From Sequoia sempervirens (lineage: Eukaryota > Streptophyta > Pinopsida > Cupressales > Cupressaceae), in contig VDFB02252616.1 in the NCBI GenBank assembly GCA_007258455.2, positions 118,766,552 through 118,830,551 of the forward strand: DNA of 64,000 bases, read 5' to 3'. A program made the translations under genes and the position numbers. The number at the start of each line of letters is the position of its first letter. Positions within the stretch are counted from its first letter, which is position 1. Of the stretch, positions 11,336 to 20,430 are shown one piece after another. The notes under the pieces are model-generated. The model saw nothing but the letters and a program-made list of their open reading frames with translations, was not told the DNA's origin and made no database searches.

Positions 11336-12290
11336 TAGGAAATGGAATTTGGATTGGATTCATAAATAAAATCCCTAGTGCCAATTCTACAATTTTTCCT
11401 GTGCTCTTTAAGGATATGAAATTCTTCCATTGACTAGAAGAAGGTGGTGTTTCACTTGAGTTACCATGGGATAAAGTCACAACACTATTTAATATTGCTA
11501 AGTTTTTGAACAACTACATGATACTGAAAAAGTAAATCTTTTATACAAGCTAATATTGTTCAAGTTTCCTGATTATGTGGATGCATATCTACATCTTGCA
11601 GCAATGGCTTAGGCTTAGAATGAGATCCAACTAAGCCTAGAATTGATTGGGGATGCACTTAAGGTGGATAAGAACTTTTAAAATGCTTTATCTATGCTTG
11701 GAAAAATGGAACTAAAAATAGATGATTGGCTTAATGCAAAAGAAACAATTAAATCTGCACAAAGTGAATCAAATGTAAAGAATTCTTATGTTGACGTTTC
11801 ACTTGGAAATTGGAATTATTTTGCAGCTTTTCACAATGAAAGGAGGGATCCAAAGGTGGAGGCACAACATCTTGAGAAGGCTAGAGAACTGTATTGAAAA
11901 TTCTTGGCATATAGACCAAGAAATGTTTATGTTGCAAATGGGGCAGCCATTGTGCTAGCTGAAAGGGGTCAATTTGATATTGCAAAGGAAAGTTTTACAT
12001 AGGTACAAGAAGCTGCAACAAGAAAAATCTTTGTTCAGATGCATGATGCGTGGGTAAATATAGCACATATTTACTTTGCACAAGGACAGTTTGCACTTAC
12101 TGTGAAAATGTATCAAAATTGTTTGAGGAAATTATATTTTGGCACTGAAACCAAAATCTCATTATATTTAGGTCGAACACATTATGAAGCAAAATAGTGG
12201 CAAGATTGTAAAAGAACATTATTAAGAGTAGTAGATTGTAACTACTATAAGTTTCCAATCAGAAAGCTATAGATTTTGTGTTTAATGTAA
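9240..12290 (+). pseudogene. Captured CTR9 (Paf1 complex TPR subunit) pseudogene
   Basis: Plus-strand frames match plant CTR9 (VIP6/ELF8), a tetratricopeptide-repeat subunit of the Paf1 complex that acts with RNA polymerase II in the nucleus. Recognisable words in order are HEGMEKMRRAFELY, LANHFFFT, SYHSKGDYD, LKSSLSNFEKVLEVHPENC, ALEILRKETHIDPHD and GELLISSD. In the single-copy tail come PWDKVTTLFN, SLGNWNYFAAFHNERR, VLAERGQFDIAKESF and VKMYQNCLRKL (to about 12240). The first part is present three times. The tail is once only and shows no introns I can detect over about 900 bp. A short non-CTR9 stretch ending in a splice-acceptor-like CTTGTAG precedes the repeated part in units 2 and 3. The N-terminal third and C-terminal charged tail of CTR9 are absent. 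Stops are frequent, for example near 11896 and 12001, so no CTR9 protein can be made. Confidence 0.85.
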
Positions 12291-12654
12291 TGAGGGTTTC
12301 AAATTACCTCTAGATTCGCTGCAGAGGGCATCCCCAAATCTAACTTCACTATAGAGGGCCTCACCAACTTCAAATTTGTTGCAACAAATTTTGAATTCCT
12401 TTCCCTTGCCCACCTTTTCAAAAGTCTCCAGGTCCTCTCTAAATCTTTATCACCCATGCAAGTAGTTGCTAGAACTAATCAAAATGCCTCAGTGCCAGGC
12501 TAACTTGCAACTAACGAATGAAGCGAGAAATATTTCTACAATAAATGTGAATAAACATGAATAAGTGTTGATACATCGACGCGCACACTACATCATGCCA
12601 ATAATTGGATGAAATGAGTTCTTAAAATTTTTTCTAACTTGTATTTGGTGACTA
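12291..12654. other. CACTA non-coding segment right of the CTR9 piece
   Basis: Contains a short imperfect duplication of words such as GAGGGCATCCCCAA and GAGGGCCTCACCAA (about 12325-12356). No gene recognised. Confidence 0.35.
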
Positions 12655-12677
12655 ACTATTTAGTCATTTTTATTTTT

Positions 12678-12690
12678 GTGACTAAATAAT
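12678..12690. repeat. Retroposon target-site duplication, left copy
   Basis: GTGACTAAATAAT, identical to the copy at 14011-14023. The word belongs to the CACTA subterminal array, so removing the insert restores a continuous array. Confidence 0.92.
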
Positions 12691-12717
12691 TTTTTTTTTT
12701 GATACATAAGCTAGTAT

Positions 12718-12723
12718 TTTATT
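12718..12723 (-). terminator. Polyadenylation signal of the retroposon
   Basis: AATAAA on the minus strand, about 17 bases before the poly(A) run at 12700-12691. This is the expected spacing for a cleaved and polyadenylated transcript. Confidence 0.75.
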
Positions 12724-13152
12724 GATATAAGAAGTTGAAATACACCCGTTTGCCGTGCAAGTAGGAGGGAAAAATGAAAACCATTTAGAAATAGCCCTCA
12801 GAGCAACTAACAAAACATGCTAAAAACCAAAATAACCACCGTGAAACCAGACAATTACTCAAAACCAGACCACTTTATAGGCCTCTGTGCACTAAGACAA
12901 CCAAAACCAGAATGAACCAAATCGCATTAAAGGCGTTACACAGTCATAACCACCAACAACCAAAAAAACCAGAACAAACGATGACCAACCAAAAAAATAG
13001 ACTTCACCACCTTACAAATTTTTTTTTAGCTTAGCAAAATCTTTAAATTATGCCTTCCAATCCACACTATCAACCACCATTAGCCTAAAGAATTTCTTGA
13101 GAAAGATAATTGCTACCGCTGCTATCGACCGATGCTACATCAGAATCAGACC

Positions 13153-13608
13153 CTACAAATCCAAAAGGAAGGGATATATTTTCACCATCTCCTCTGATCT
13201 CACCCTTTCCACGTCGCAAGGCCTTGGACATCCTCTTCCTTCTATCACCACACGGGGAATATCATCAACATTTTCAACCAAATCCTCCCTGAATAGCTTA
13301 ACCAACAACCTTTTTGCTTCCACCTTCGGCTCCAAATTGTCCAAAAGAGAGGCAAGAAAATAGGAAGAGACGTGCAGGTTATCTCTCTTGTACTCCTTGC
13401 ACTCAATATGGCCATAACCCAGCACCATTTTCACTGTCGCGAGCACCAATGGATCATAGTTCACCAAAATCTGTTTCAATCTTTGGTCAAAAACCTCCCT
13501 AAAAGAAGCCTACCTAGCCAAAGACCGTAGAGAAATTGGGGTGTCAACCCCAAATTGAGCAAGGCTTACCACCAAAACCTCAATGATAAATTTGGAACTC
13601 TTTGCCAT
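13153..13608 (-). pseudogene. Unrecognised reading frame in the retroposon, one internal stop
   Basis: The frame starts at an ATG (13608-13606) with MAKSSKFIIEVLVVSLAQFG, has a single TAG at 13512-13510 (codon 33), and continues open for 118 more codons to 13153. The protein looks soluble and charged, with words such as KMVLGYGHIECKEYKRDN, LLDNLEPKVEAKRLLVKLF and FREDLVENVDDIPRVV. I see no signal peptide, membrane segment or catalytic motif. A TATA-like TTTATTTATA lies about 105 bp upstream and a pyrimidine-rich leader precedes the ATG. I do not recognise the family. It may be the start of a LINE ORF1 or a host protein copied by LINE machinery. The unbroken frame after the stop suggests recent origin or past selection. 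Confidence 0.5.
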
Positions 13609-13710
13609 TCTTTGCCCCTCACCACAGACACTCGACAGGAGAGACAGAGAAAACCCACAATCATCACACTAATTCTCAGAAAACTGAATGAAAAAAAGAG
13701 TTGTTCATGC

Positions 13711-13720
13711 TATAAATAAA
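13711..13720 (-). promoter_or_regulatory. TATA-like box upstream of the retroposon frame
   Basis: TTTATTTATA on the minus strand, about 105 bp before the ATG at 13608. The retroposon continues about 290 bp further upstream, so transcription must have started before this box at least once, and its role as a promoter is uncertain. Confidence 0.3.
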
Positions 13721-14010
13721 CTTGGTCATCCAAAATTCTGCCACCCACCACATACTGTACTTCCACCATTGTGCTAGATGTTATCTCTAAGATGAGAGCT
13801 CTCCTTTCCATTTAAAACTATCAACACAATGCATTGGAACAGGTGACAAATTTTTCCAGTGACATACTCCCAACTTGTCAACTTGACAAACCAACTCCTC
13901 CCCACGTACGAGTCTGCCAACTTGGCACCACAGACCCCAACCAAGCACCACTGTGGCATCCTTTCCCTTTCCCTCCGCCACCATGGAGGTTCACTCACCC
14001 TACCGCCCAC

Positions 14011-14023
14011 GTGACTAAATAAT
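14011..14023. repeat. Retroposon target-site duplication, right copy
   Basis: GTGACTAAATAAT, identical to 12678-12690. Confidence 0.92.
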
Positions 14024-14152
14024 GTTTTAATCAACGACCAAATTAGTCATTTATTTACTCATTTATAGCTGAGTTGCAAAAAAATGAGTAGAATTTAGTC
14101 ATTTGTAGTTGTTGTGACTAAAATTTTTAGTCACCTAGTCATATATTTTCCA

Positions 14153-14165
14153 AACTCTACTAGTG
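14153..14165 (-). repeat. CACTA right terminal inverted repeat
   Basis: The minus strand reads CACTAGTAGAGTT, the partner of the left end. The GGA target duplication follows at once. Confidence 0.9.
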
Positions 14166-16022
14166 GGATGAGGATTGGCTACATCTCATGGGTCTATATT
14201 AGATTTTTGGGATTCCCCATATTCGAGCGCATTAGGCTCTGATGACCACACTAGTGGAGTGGTGGCACAATGACACTAGCAGCTTCCACCTGCTGATAGG
14301 GGAGGCCACTATTACTTTGGAGGATGTATGGTGGATCTTTCAACTGCCAATTTGCAGCAACCTTATGCAATATAGTCTCTATGGTGAGATACCAACTTTA
14401 CAAAGGATATTTATGACAAGGTATTTACCTATGAAGGATGTAGAGTTGGATTTGGATGTTGGGATGGGACAATGGCCAAAGTTGTCACTATTTACAACTT
14501 TACTGATTAAAGGGGATTTTATGTCTAATAGGAGATCATGTGGGTTTGCAGTGGGGTGGGCAAGAGTATTGGAGGGGATGTTAGTAGATGGGACAATGTA
14601 TACTTGGGGTGTCGATGTCCTGGAAAACCTTTATCAGGAGATGTATTTAATTGTTTATAGGGATGGGTGGAGTTTGGGTGTTTGCGTGACCTTAGTGCAT
14701 GTGTGGGATTTTGAGCATATTGTAGTCTTGCAACCAGTCTGCGATAGGTGGAGGGATGATGGACAACCATATGTGTTCATGTCTACAAGATTCAGGAAGC
14801 ACCAACATATGGGACAATTAGATCATTGGTGACGTGTTATAGATGAGATGGATACCTTCACCTGGCACCCATACCTTAATTGTGAGGTATGGGAGGATGA
14901 TCGCCTCTACATGTCATACATATAGAGGGTGCACTACTTGATTGGGAGGACCTCAATTATTATTAAGAGATATCTGCATGTATGAGTGTTGAGACAGTTT
15001 GGACAACAGGAGATAGTGCCACAAGTAGATGCATTTTTTACTAGGGTGGTCTAGGAGAGACATGTATGGGGTGGCCATATAGAGTTTGACACTTCTTTCT
15101 AGAGTTGGAGAGATACTCTTGTAGTAGCATGGGATATGTGGCTAGGAGTAGTAGATGTAGGGACCACAGGTGAGTATGATGTCTTGTAGGCTAAGCATCA
15201 ACCTATTCATCTTACCATCCCACACAATAGACTGGCACCTGTTGAGAGCAACAACAACAATAGAAGAAGTGGAATTGATGATGATAGCAACAGTAGTGAT
15301 GGTGGGGATGGTAGTGATGGGAGTGAGCGTGGTGGTGGTGGTAGTGATGTTGATGATGGGAGTGGGGGAGATGGATAGGATCACCACATGTGATAGAGGG
15401 GAGAGGATATGCAAGCACAGTTGCAGGCCCTGACTGTAGAGAGGGATCAACTCTGACAAGAGTGGGACCAGGCTCAAAAAGATCATTTATAGGTGGTTGG
15501 TGAGAAAGATATGGTGAGAGAAAATGTGGCTCGACTGTGAGGTTAGGTAGATGGTCAACCGGTGGCCATGACAGCAGAGTGAGATTTTCTCTAAGATGAG
15601 AGGGATGCAATGAGGGTAAAGGTTGCCCGCCTACAAGCCTTGGTGGCTGGAGGTGGAGGAGGAGATAGGGGAGGAGATGGTGGGGGACATATGGCAATGA
15701 TTATAATGGAGTGAGATAAGATTTGAGCAGATGTGGCTAGAATGAGGTGGGAGCAGGATATTGCTTTCCAGTTTGTAGGTGATGATGGGCTATCATATGC
15801 ATTCTTAGAGGTTGCCAAGGCTTCCATGGAAGCAGAGTGATGGAGGAGGCTATATGATGAGGTCATCCCAATAGACCAAAGGGTGGCTAGTGTTACCATT
15901 AGCAATAGTTCTCATAGGCCAGTGAGGTCAAGATCTTTAGTGAGTATGGGGCCTCCATAGTAGCCACAAAGGGGTCCATAGCTAGCTCCTCCTTCACTAC
16001 AAAGACCTGCATAGTCAAATGC

Positions 16023-16516
16023 AAGTAGCACAAGGTAGCTCCTTATGCAGGATGACTATGACATTTTGGATTTTTACCCAAAAGGGGTTCAAATTTAGTA
16101 CACATGAGAGACTTTTTGCATGTTGTATCATGGCATTATATTATTTTGATATATACAATATGATGGATTTGACTTATATGATATATGTAGATGTTGATGT
16201 GGTATATATGTGTATGGAAATTTATTATGATGATGCATATGATGCTAACATGTTTTATGTTGGATGGTTATATTGTACATGATTATGATTATGATGTGAT
16301 GATTTATGATTATGGCTCTATATGCTATGGATATGATGTTACATGTTTTATGATTATGATTATGGTGTTTATATGGAGGAACACATACATGTGATGATGA
16401 TTATATATGAAATGGATGTATGCGTATAATGTATAAATTAATCGATGTGTGATAGAAAAATGGTTTAATGCACTAATGAATATGTTTATGTGCAATGGTT
16501 TAATGATTGATGGGTT
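16023..16516. other. Element A low-complexity AT/ATGATG section after the PMD frame
   Basis: Dense repeats of ATGAT, TATGATG and ATTATGATT words. The same kind of sequence follows the PMD frame in B (20431-21600) and resumes in A after B (42832-43060). No gene. Confidence 0.6.
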
Positions 16517-16521
16517 AATGG
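16517..16521. repeat. Target-site duplication of element B, left copy
   Basis: AATGG, identical to 42827-42831. Confidence 0.93.
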
Positions 16522-17785
16522 TGTGTGAACCCCAATCCTAGTACCTGTAAAACAACAAGAATAAATGAGTTAAACAAGAGATTGCAAGCTAAAACAAGAA
16601 TTCCCCATGAAATCCATTTACAAACTCAAAGTAAGAAATAAAACAATGAAAAGCATAATAAAAAGAACAAAATAGATTGAATCCTAATTTAAATGTGCAA
16701 ACTCATATTCCCATGGGGGAATTGGTGCCAATTTGATGTGAAAATTGGCCCTTGCCCAATTCCTAAAATGCAAGTTTGATATGTTGATGAAGGATGAGAG
16801 CTCCAAGCCAAAAATCTGCAAAAACCTAACTAAGAACTCAATGATAATGGATGAAATTTTGAGAGATATTTGAGCATGGTAACTTTGCATAAATTGTGGA
16901 TGATCAAATGAGGATATGAGTACTTTATTTATAGAATGCCAAGATGGATGAATGTCCAAATTTGAGCAATGTGGGACTAACATTCATCCAATGGCATGAT
17001 GCCACTTGTCAATCTATGAATGGATGAAGGATGTGCAAGATTTGGGGATTGTGCCAATAAATGCATAATTTTGAATTTCAAATTTGTTGAAATGACTTGC
17101 AAGAGGGAAGAAAAATGCAATAAATGCCACTTGGCTCAAGGAAAGGACATGTAAGATGAAGTTATTGCCTTGTTGGATGTACATGTTGACTTAGAATTTT
17201 TGAATTCAAATTGAGAGAATATTCCAAAAGATGCCTTGTGAGGAAAATAGAGATTTAATAAATGAATTAAATCTATTTTCATGTGCAACTTGCATTATCT
17301 AGAGGATGGGACATGAGATGAGATTAAATTAATCAAGGGTTAATTAATTTAATGAGATAGGTTAGATGATGTGACCCTTTTGACTCAAATTTATGGATTT
17401 ATTTAAATCAAAAAAGGGAGGAATATGACAAGAGATTAATTAAATAAGGATTTTGATTTATTCAATTAAAAGAGATGGTGTTAGATTAAATCAAATAAGG
17501 TTTTAATTTATTTAATTTAATGGATAGACTTTGGAGATTTAATCAAATAAATTGATTATTTAATTAAATAGGGATAATTAGATCAGATGAATTGATTTAA
17601 TTAACAAAAGAGACCGACTTAACTAGATAAAATGATTTATTTAATTAAGGGATGAAAGTTGATGAATTTAATCAGATAAGGAAATTTGATTAAATGGTTA
17701 GATTGAGGGATGATTCAGGAAGAAATGATGTTAGTAGGTCGGGGTCAAGTGCGCAACATCAATCAGTATATTTTATGTGTCTAAA
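16522..17785 (-). repeat. Element B 3' LTR (left copy)
   Basis: Begins TGTGTGAACC and ends with TGTCTAAA (TGTCTACA in the other copy). A TATA box (TATAAATA, minus strand) lies at 16926-16933. A block of TTAATTAA/TTTAATT words occupies about 17310-17720. Confidence 0.92.
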
Positions 17786-17804
17786 TTTTTCCCCCTCTTT
17801 GAAG
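17786..17804 (-). promoter_or_regulatory. Polypurine tract of element B
   Basis: CTTCAAAGAGGGGGAAAAA on the minus strand directly before the 3' LTR, nearly the same as in A. It fixes the orientation of B. Confidence 0.88.
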
Positions 17805-18698
17805 CAATGCACTCGTTGCATTTGTTCAAAGAATAAATGATCTCGATCAAAGCCAAAAATTTCATTATTTAAAAACTTGCCCCATTACTGCATGCGAGAG
17901 AAAACATGTCATTATAATGCCCCCTCGAGAGATTGGACAAAAATTTCAATTTTTTGGGTGATCTCATGAAAAAGAGAGGACAAAGTACCCAATAGGTCTG
18001 AAAAGGCTCTGGGAGGCTAAAAACGTGTCTAAACGCAATAAAATGATTAGAAACAAGCCTCAACAGAACAAAAACAAGTTCGGGGGTCCAAAACCCTAGC
18101 AAGACAGCCATTCAGGGTGAAAAACCCATAATTTTCATGCTTAAATGGGGCCTGAGGGGTCACTTTCAAGTCATTTTCAAACACCTCCAATAGTGATCTC
18201 GAGATTTGAGCTCTGACCTCCTGACAATATGGCTCAACAACAACTTCCCCTACACATTTTGGATCTAGTTCGGATGTACCAGCAGCCACTTGGCATCGGG
18301 GCACCGGTAAGTGGTCCTTATGCGAGCTTCGTCTTTCATTTATTGCTTTAATTAATGCTTTAAAGAGTCAGTCCACCTGCAACAGCGCTATATAGTGCCG
18401 CTCAGAAGTCAAACTGCGCCGCTCGGTGTGATATAGCGCCGTCGTGGTGCAGTTTGGAGTTTAGAAACTCTGATGTTGAGCTCGGGGCCGATGAGGTAGT
18501 TTGGAAAGTGTGACGCGACAGTCTCAATTTAGTTCAAAGTGCGCCGCTGGGGGGGAAATGGCACCACGGCGGTGCGATTTTTCTCTTTTCAGCCCTAGCA
18601 TCGGAGTTTGATTAAAATCAAACTGCGACACCTTCATGGGTTGCACCACTGGGGAAGTTTTTTGAACGCTCGAATGAATAATTTTTCAAGAAATTTAA
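17805..18698 (+). other. Element B section between polypurine tract and PMD frame, with GC-rich word cluster
   Basis: Shares GCCCCCTCGAGAG (about 17920) with A. From about 18363 to 18670 it is crowded with CAGCGC, GCGCCGC and related words around CTATAT and AAACT. The same words recur after the primer site of B at about 41170-41480. No gene is visible. Confidence 0.5.
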
Positions 18699-20430
18699 CA
18701 TGGTGACCTTCCTTGATGCACATTTCACAAGACCTAGCTAGCTACTTGCAGGACCTGAGCGATAGGGACTAGGATTGACTCTGGATTGCGAGGTTGTGGC
18801 ACATTGCATACGCGGCACCCATTCGTACTCACTTAGGAATGTTGTCAGCGCTGGCCGAGAGATGGCACAGTGAGACATCTTCATCCCATCTTCCCACTAG
18901 TGAGGCCACCGTCACTCTAGAGGACGTTTGGTGGATTTTGCGATTTCCTATTCACGGTTGCCGAGCGATATTCTACATGGACGAGGGGTGTGAGGCCTGC
19001 TTTCGAGTCCTTGCTACTAACGAGATTGTCTTCTGCGAGGGGTAGATAGAGCTTGAGCGACACAGGATCCTAGCACCCCCTACTGCTAGGTGATTGCAAC
19101 CATCATTTCGAGCCTTGTTGCCCTTGACAAGCGAGGGAAATACTTCAGTCTCGGTTGGGGATATTGTTGGGAGCAGATGGTCTAAGATAGGCCGATTCAT
19201 TTTGCATGGGGGCTTGTTCTTCTCGCTTCACTTTACAGAGACCTCCATGAGTATGTTTATATGGACGACAGAGCGCGAAGAGCAGGGGTGACTCTACTTC
19301 ATGTCTGGGTGTGGGAGAACATTTTTGTGCTATGTCCACATGTCGTTTCAATTCCAATGGGGCCAGATGATCCCCTCATGGCAAGATATAGAGGCAGTGT
19401 GTCCTTTACAGACACTGGTGAGCATGGGATCTCCTATTGGAGGAGAGTCTTGGATGAGATGCAGGTTTTCACCTGGTGACCATACCTTGGTTGGCCCAGA
19501 TGGGCCAACGATGCCGATCAGATGTTTTACTGCCATTAGGATCGTTTCATGCAGAAGCGGGAGCACACCATGCTCCAGAGGTACCTACCTGGGCGCATGC
19601 AACATCAATTCAAGGAGCCGTAGGATCGTCCCGATGACGATTACATAGATGTCTTCACCCACACCATGACATAGGTTTCATGGGGGCGGTACATTCCTGC
19701 TTCAGAGGCAGTGGACAATTTCTGATAGCTAGTAGCCCAACCATGGGCTTATGATCAAGGGCTAGCAGATCCAGGCACCACTCAGGCCTACAGGGATTGG
19801 TTTCGGCCTCCGCTTCGGTTGACGATTCCAGGTGCAGTCTTAGATGTGCGGAGAGTCAGAGGCAAAGGGGGAGGATGACGACGAAGAGCCGAGATTCGAT
19901 AGGACTCACCACTAGTGCCTCTAGTCTAGCCAGATCGGGGAGATGTGCACATGCAAGACCAGCAGTAGGTGCCACCAGTCCCACCACCACGAGTTGAGGA
20001 TCAGCCTCGAGTGCAGCCATAGGTGCAGCCAGTGGGTCAGGTGGATGCATGGGATACTTTGATTGCACAACTGCAGGCACAGGTTTAGGCCGTGACAACT
20101 AAGAGAGATCAGGCGAGGGCTAAGAGAGAGTAGCTCAGGGTCGAGAGGGATCAGGCCGTATAGCAGAGATAGGCTACGGGGCTACAAGCAGCTACTGAGC
20201 TAGGCCAGAGACAACAAATAAAGAGCATGACAGCCTCCTCCTCACAGGGTACAGTGTCAGTTTGATCCTATAGGGATGTCATCTAAGAGGTAGAGTACTA
20301 CCGATGGTTTTATCATGAGGTCGTACCCAGAGTAGAGTGGGTCCTAGATTATTCAAAGCGGGCCAGCCACAGACCAACAGAGGGTCACGGTGATAGGGGC
20401 GAGGGCAACATTCATAGGGACCGAGCTTGA
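18699..20430 (+). pseudogene. Antisense plant mobile domain (PMD) protein of element B, broken
   Basis: The plus strand reads the PMD words RTHLGMLSALAERWHSETSS, SEATVTLEDVWWILRFPI and then, in other frames, VTLLHVWVWENIFV, LQRYLPGRM and YRDWFRPPLRLTIPG. A coiled-coil-like tail follows (about 20050-20220) with LIAQLQAQV and KRDQARAKRE. The order equals that of the copy in A: N-terminal conserved block, central block, Pro-rich linker, coiled coil. Frame changes occur near 19040-19100 and 19290-19300 and there are several TAG stops, so it is dead. The region is clearly richer in G+C than its surroundings. The candidate start is the ATG at 18699, but the frame between it and the first PMD block is already broken. 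Confidence 0.75.

Larger units (their letters stand above)
12691..14010 (-). mobile_element. Poly(A) retroposon of about 1.3 kb inside the CACTA
   Basis: The insert is flanked by an exact 13-bp direct repeat GTGACTAAATAAT (12678-12690 and 14011-14023). On the minus strand it ends with a poly(A) run (12691-12700 read in reverse), preceded about 17 bp earlier by AATAAA (12718-12723). Together these indicate target-primed reverse transcription by LINE machinery. The 3' part is rich in TTTTGGTT-type words, as in plant L1 LINE 3' UTRs. The insert could therefore be an internally deleted LINE, a nonautonomous LINE derivative, or a processed copy of a host mRNA. It carries one frame (13153-13608). 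No reverse-transcriptase motif was found. Confidence 0.85.
12630..14151 (-). repeat. CACTA right subterminal repeats, interrupted by a retroposon
   Basis: TTTAGTCA, GTGACTAAA and related words occur at 12655-12690 and again at 14011-14150. The retroposon at 12691-14010 was inserted inside this array. Confidence 0.75.
3962..14165 (-). mobile_element. CACTA (En/Spm) transposon
   Basis: The element begins CACTAGTACAG and ends with the inverse complement CTACTAGTG, flanked by an exact 3-bp duplication GGA (3959-3961 and 14166-14168). These are the hallmarks of the CACTA superfamily. Total length is 10,204 bp, including a 1,333-bp retroposon insertion and its target duplication. Both ends carry subterminal copies of TTTAGTCA-type words. 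Contents: a broken TnpD-type transposase on the minus strand, PPR gene fragments, and a CTR9-derived segment on the plus strand. It inserted into the PMD frame of element A. Confidence 0.93.
3927..16022 (+). pseudogene. Antisense plant mobile domain (PMD) protein of element A, split by the CACTA
   Basis: The frame starts at an ATG at 3927, runs to 3961, is interrupted by the CACTA, and resumes at 14169. Removing the transposon and one GGA copy restores the codon phase. After the junction come words typical of the PMD family (plant mobile domain, also called aminotransferase-like PMD): IPHIRAH, LVEWWHNDTSSFHL, GEATITLEDVWWIFQLPI, and later YTWGVDVLENLYQEM and LGVCVTLVHVWDFEH. The longest open stretch is 14242-14832. 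Beyond 14832 the family's C-terminal sequence continues with many TAG/TGA stops, then a Gly/Ser/Asp-rich low-complexity part (about 15240-15370), then a heptad-like tail with words such as AQLQALTVERDQL (to about 15700). PMD proteins in plants include host regulators such as MAIN/MAIL1, and PMD sequences also occur in transposons. Here the frame lies antisense between integrase and the 3' LTR, so it is an accessory ORF of the element. It is now non-functional. Confidence 0.75.

Noticed and set aside
13787..13984. 65-codon frame with a CCATGG start at the 5' end of the retroposon
   Set aside because: A good start context, but no recognisable motif. It may be an upstream ORF in the leader, and support is too weak for a gene call.
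14242..14832. A free-standing host PMD gene of 196 codons
   Set aside because: It lies inside element A between its integrase and polypurine tract, has a broken continuation, and has a counterpart at the same place in B, so it is an element ORF and not a host gene.
15142..15905. His/Pro-rich minus-strand open frames over the PMD tail
   Set aside because: They are reverse readings of the Gly/Ser/Asp-rich part and coiled coil of the PMD frame and have no domain of their own.
18794..19648. Several short plus-strand genes
   Set aside because: These are frame-shifted pieces of one PMD pseudogene in B.
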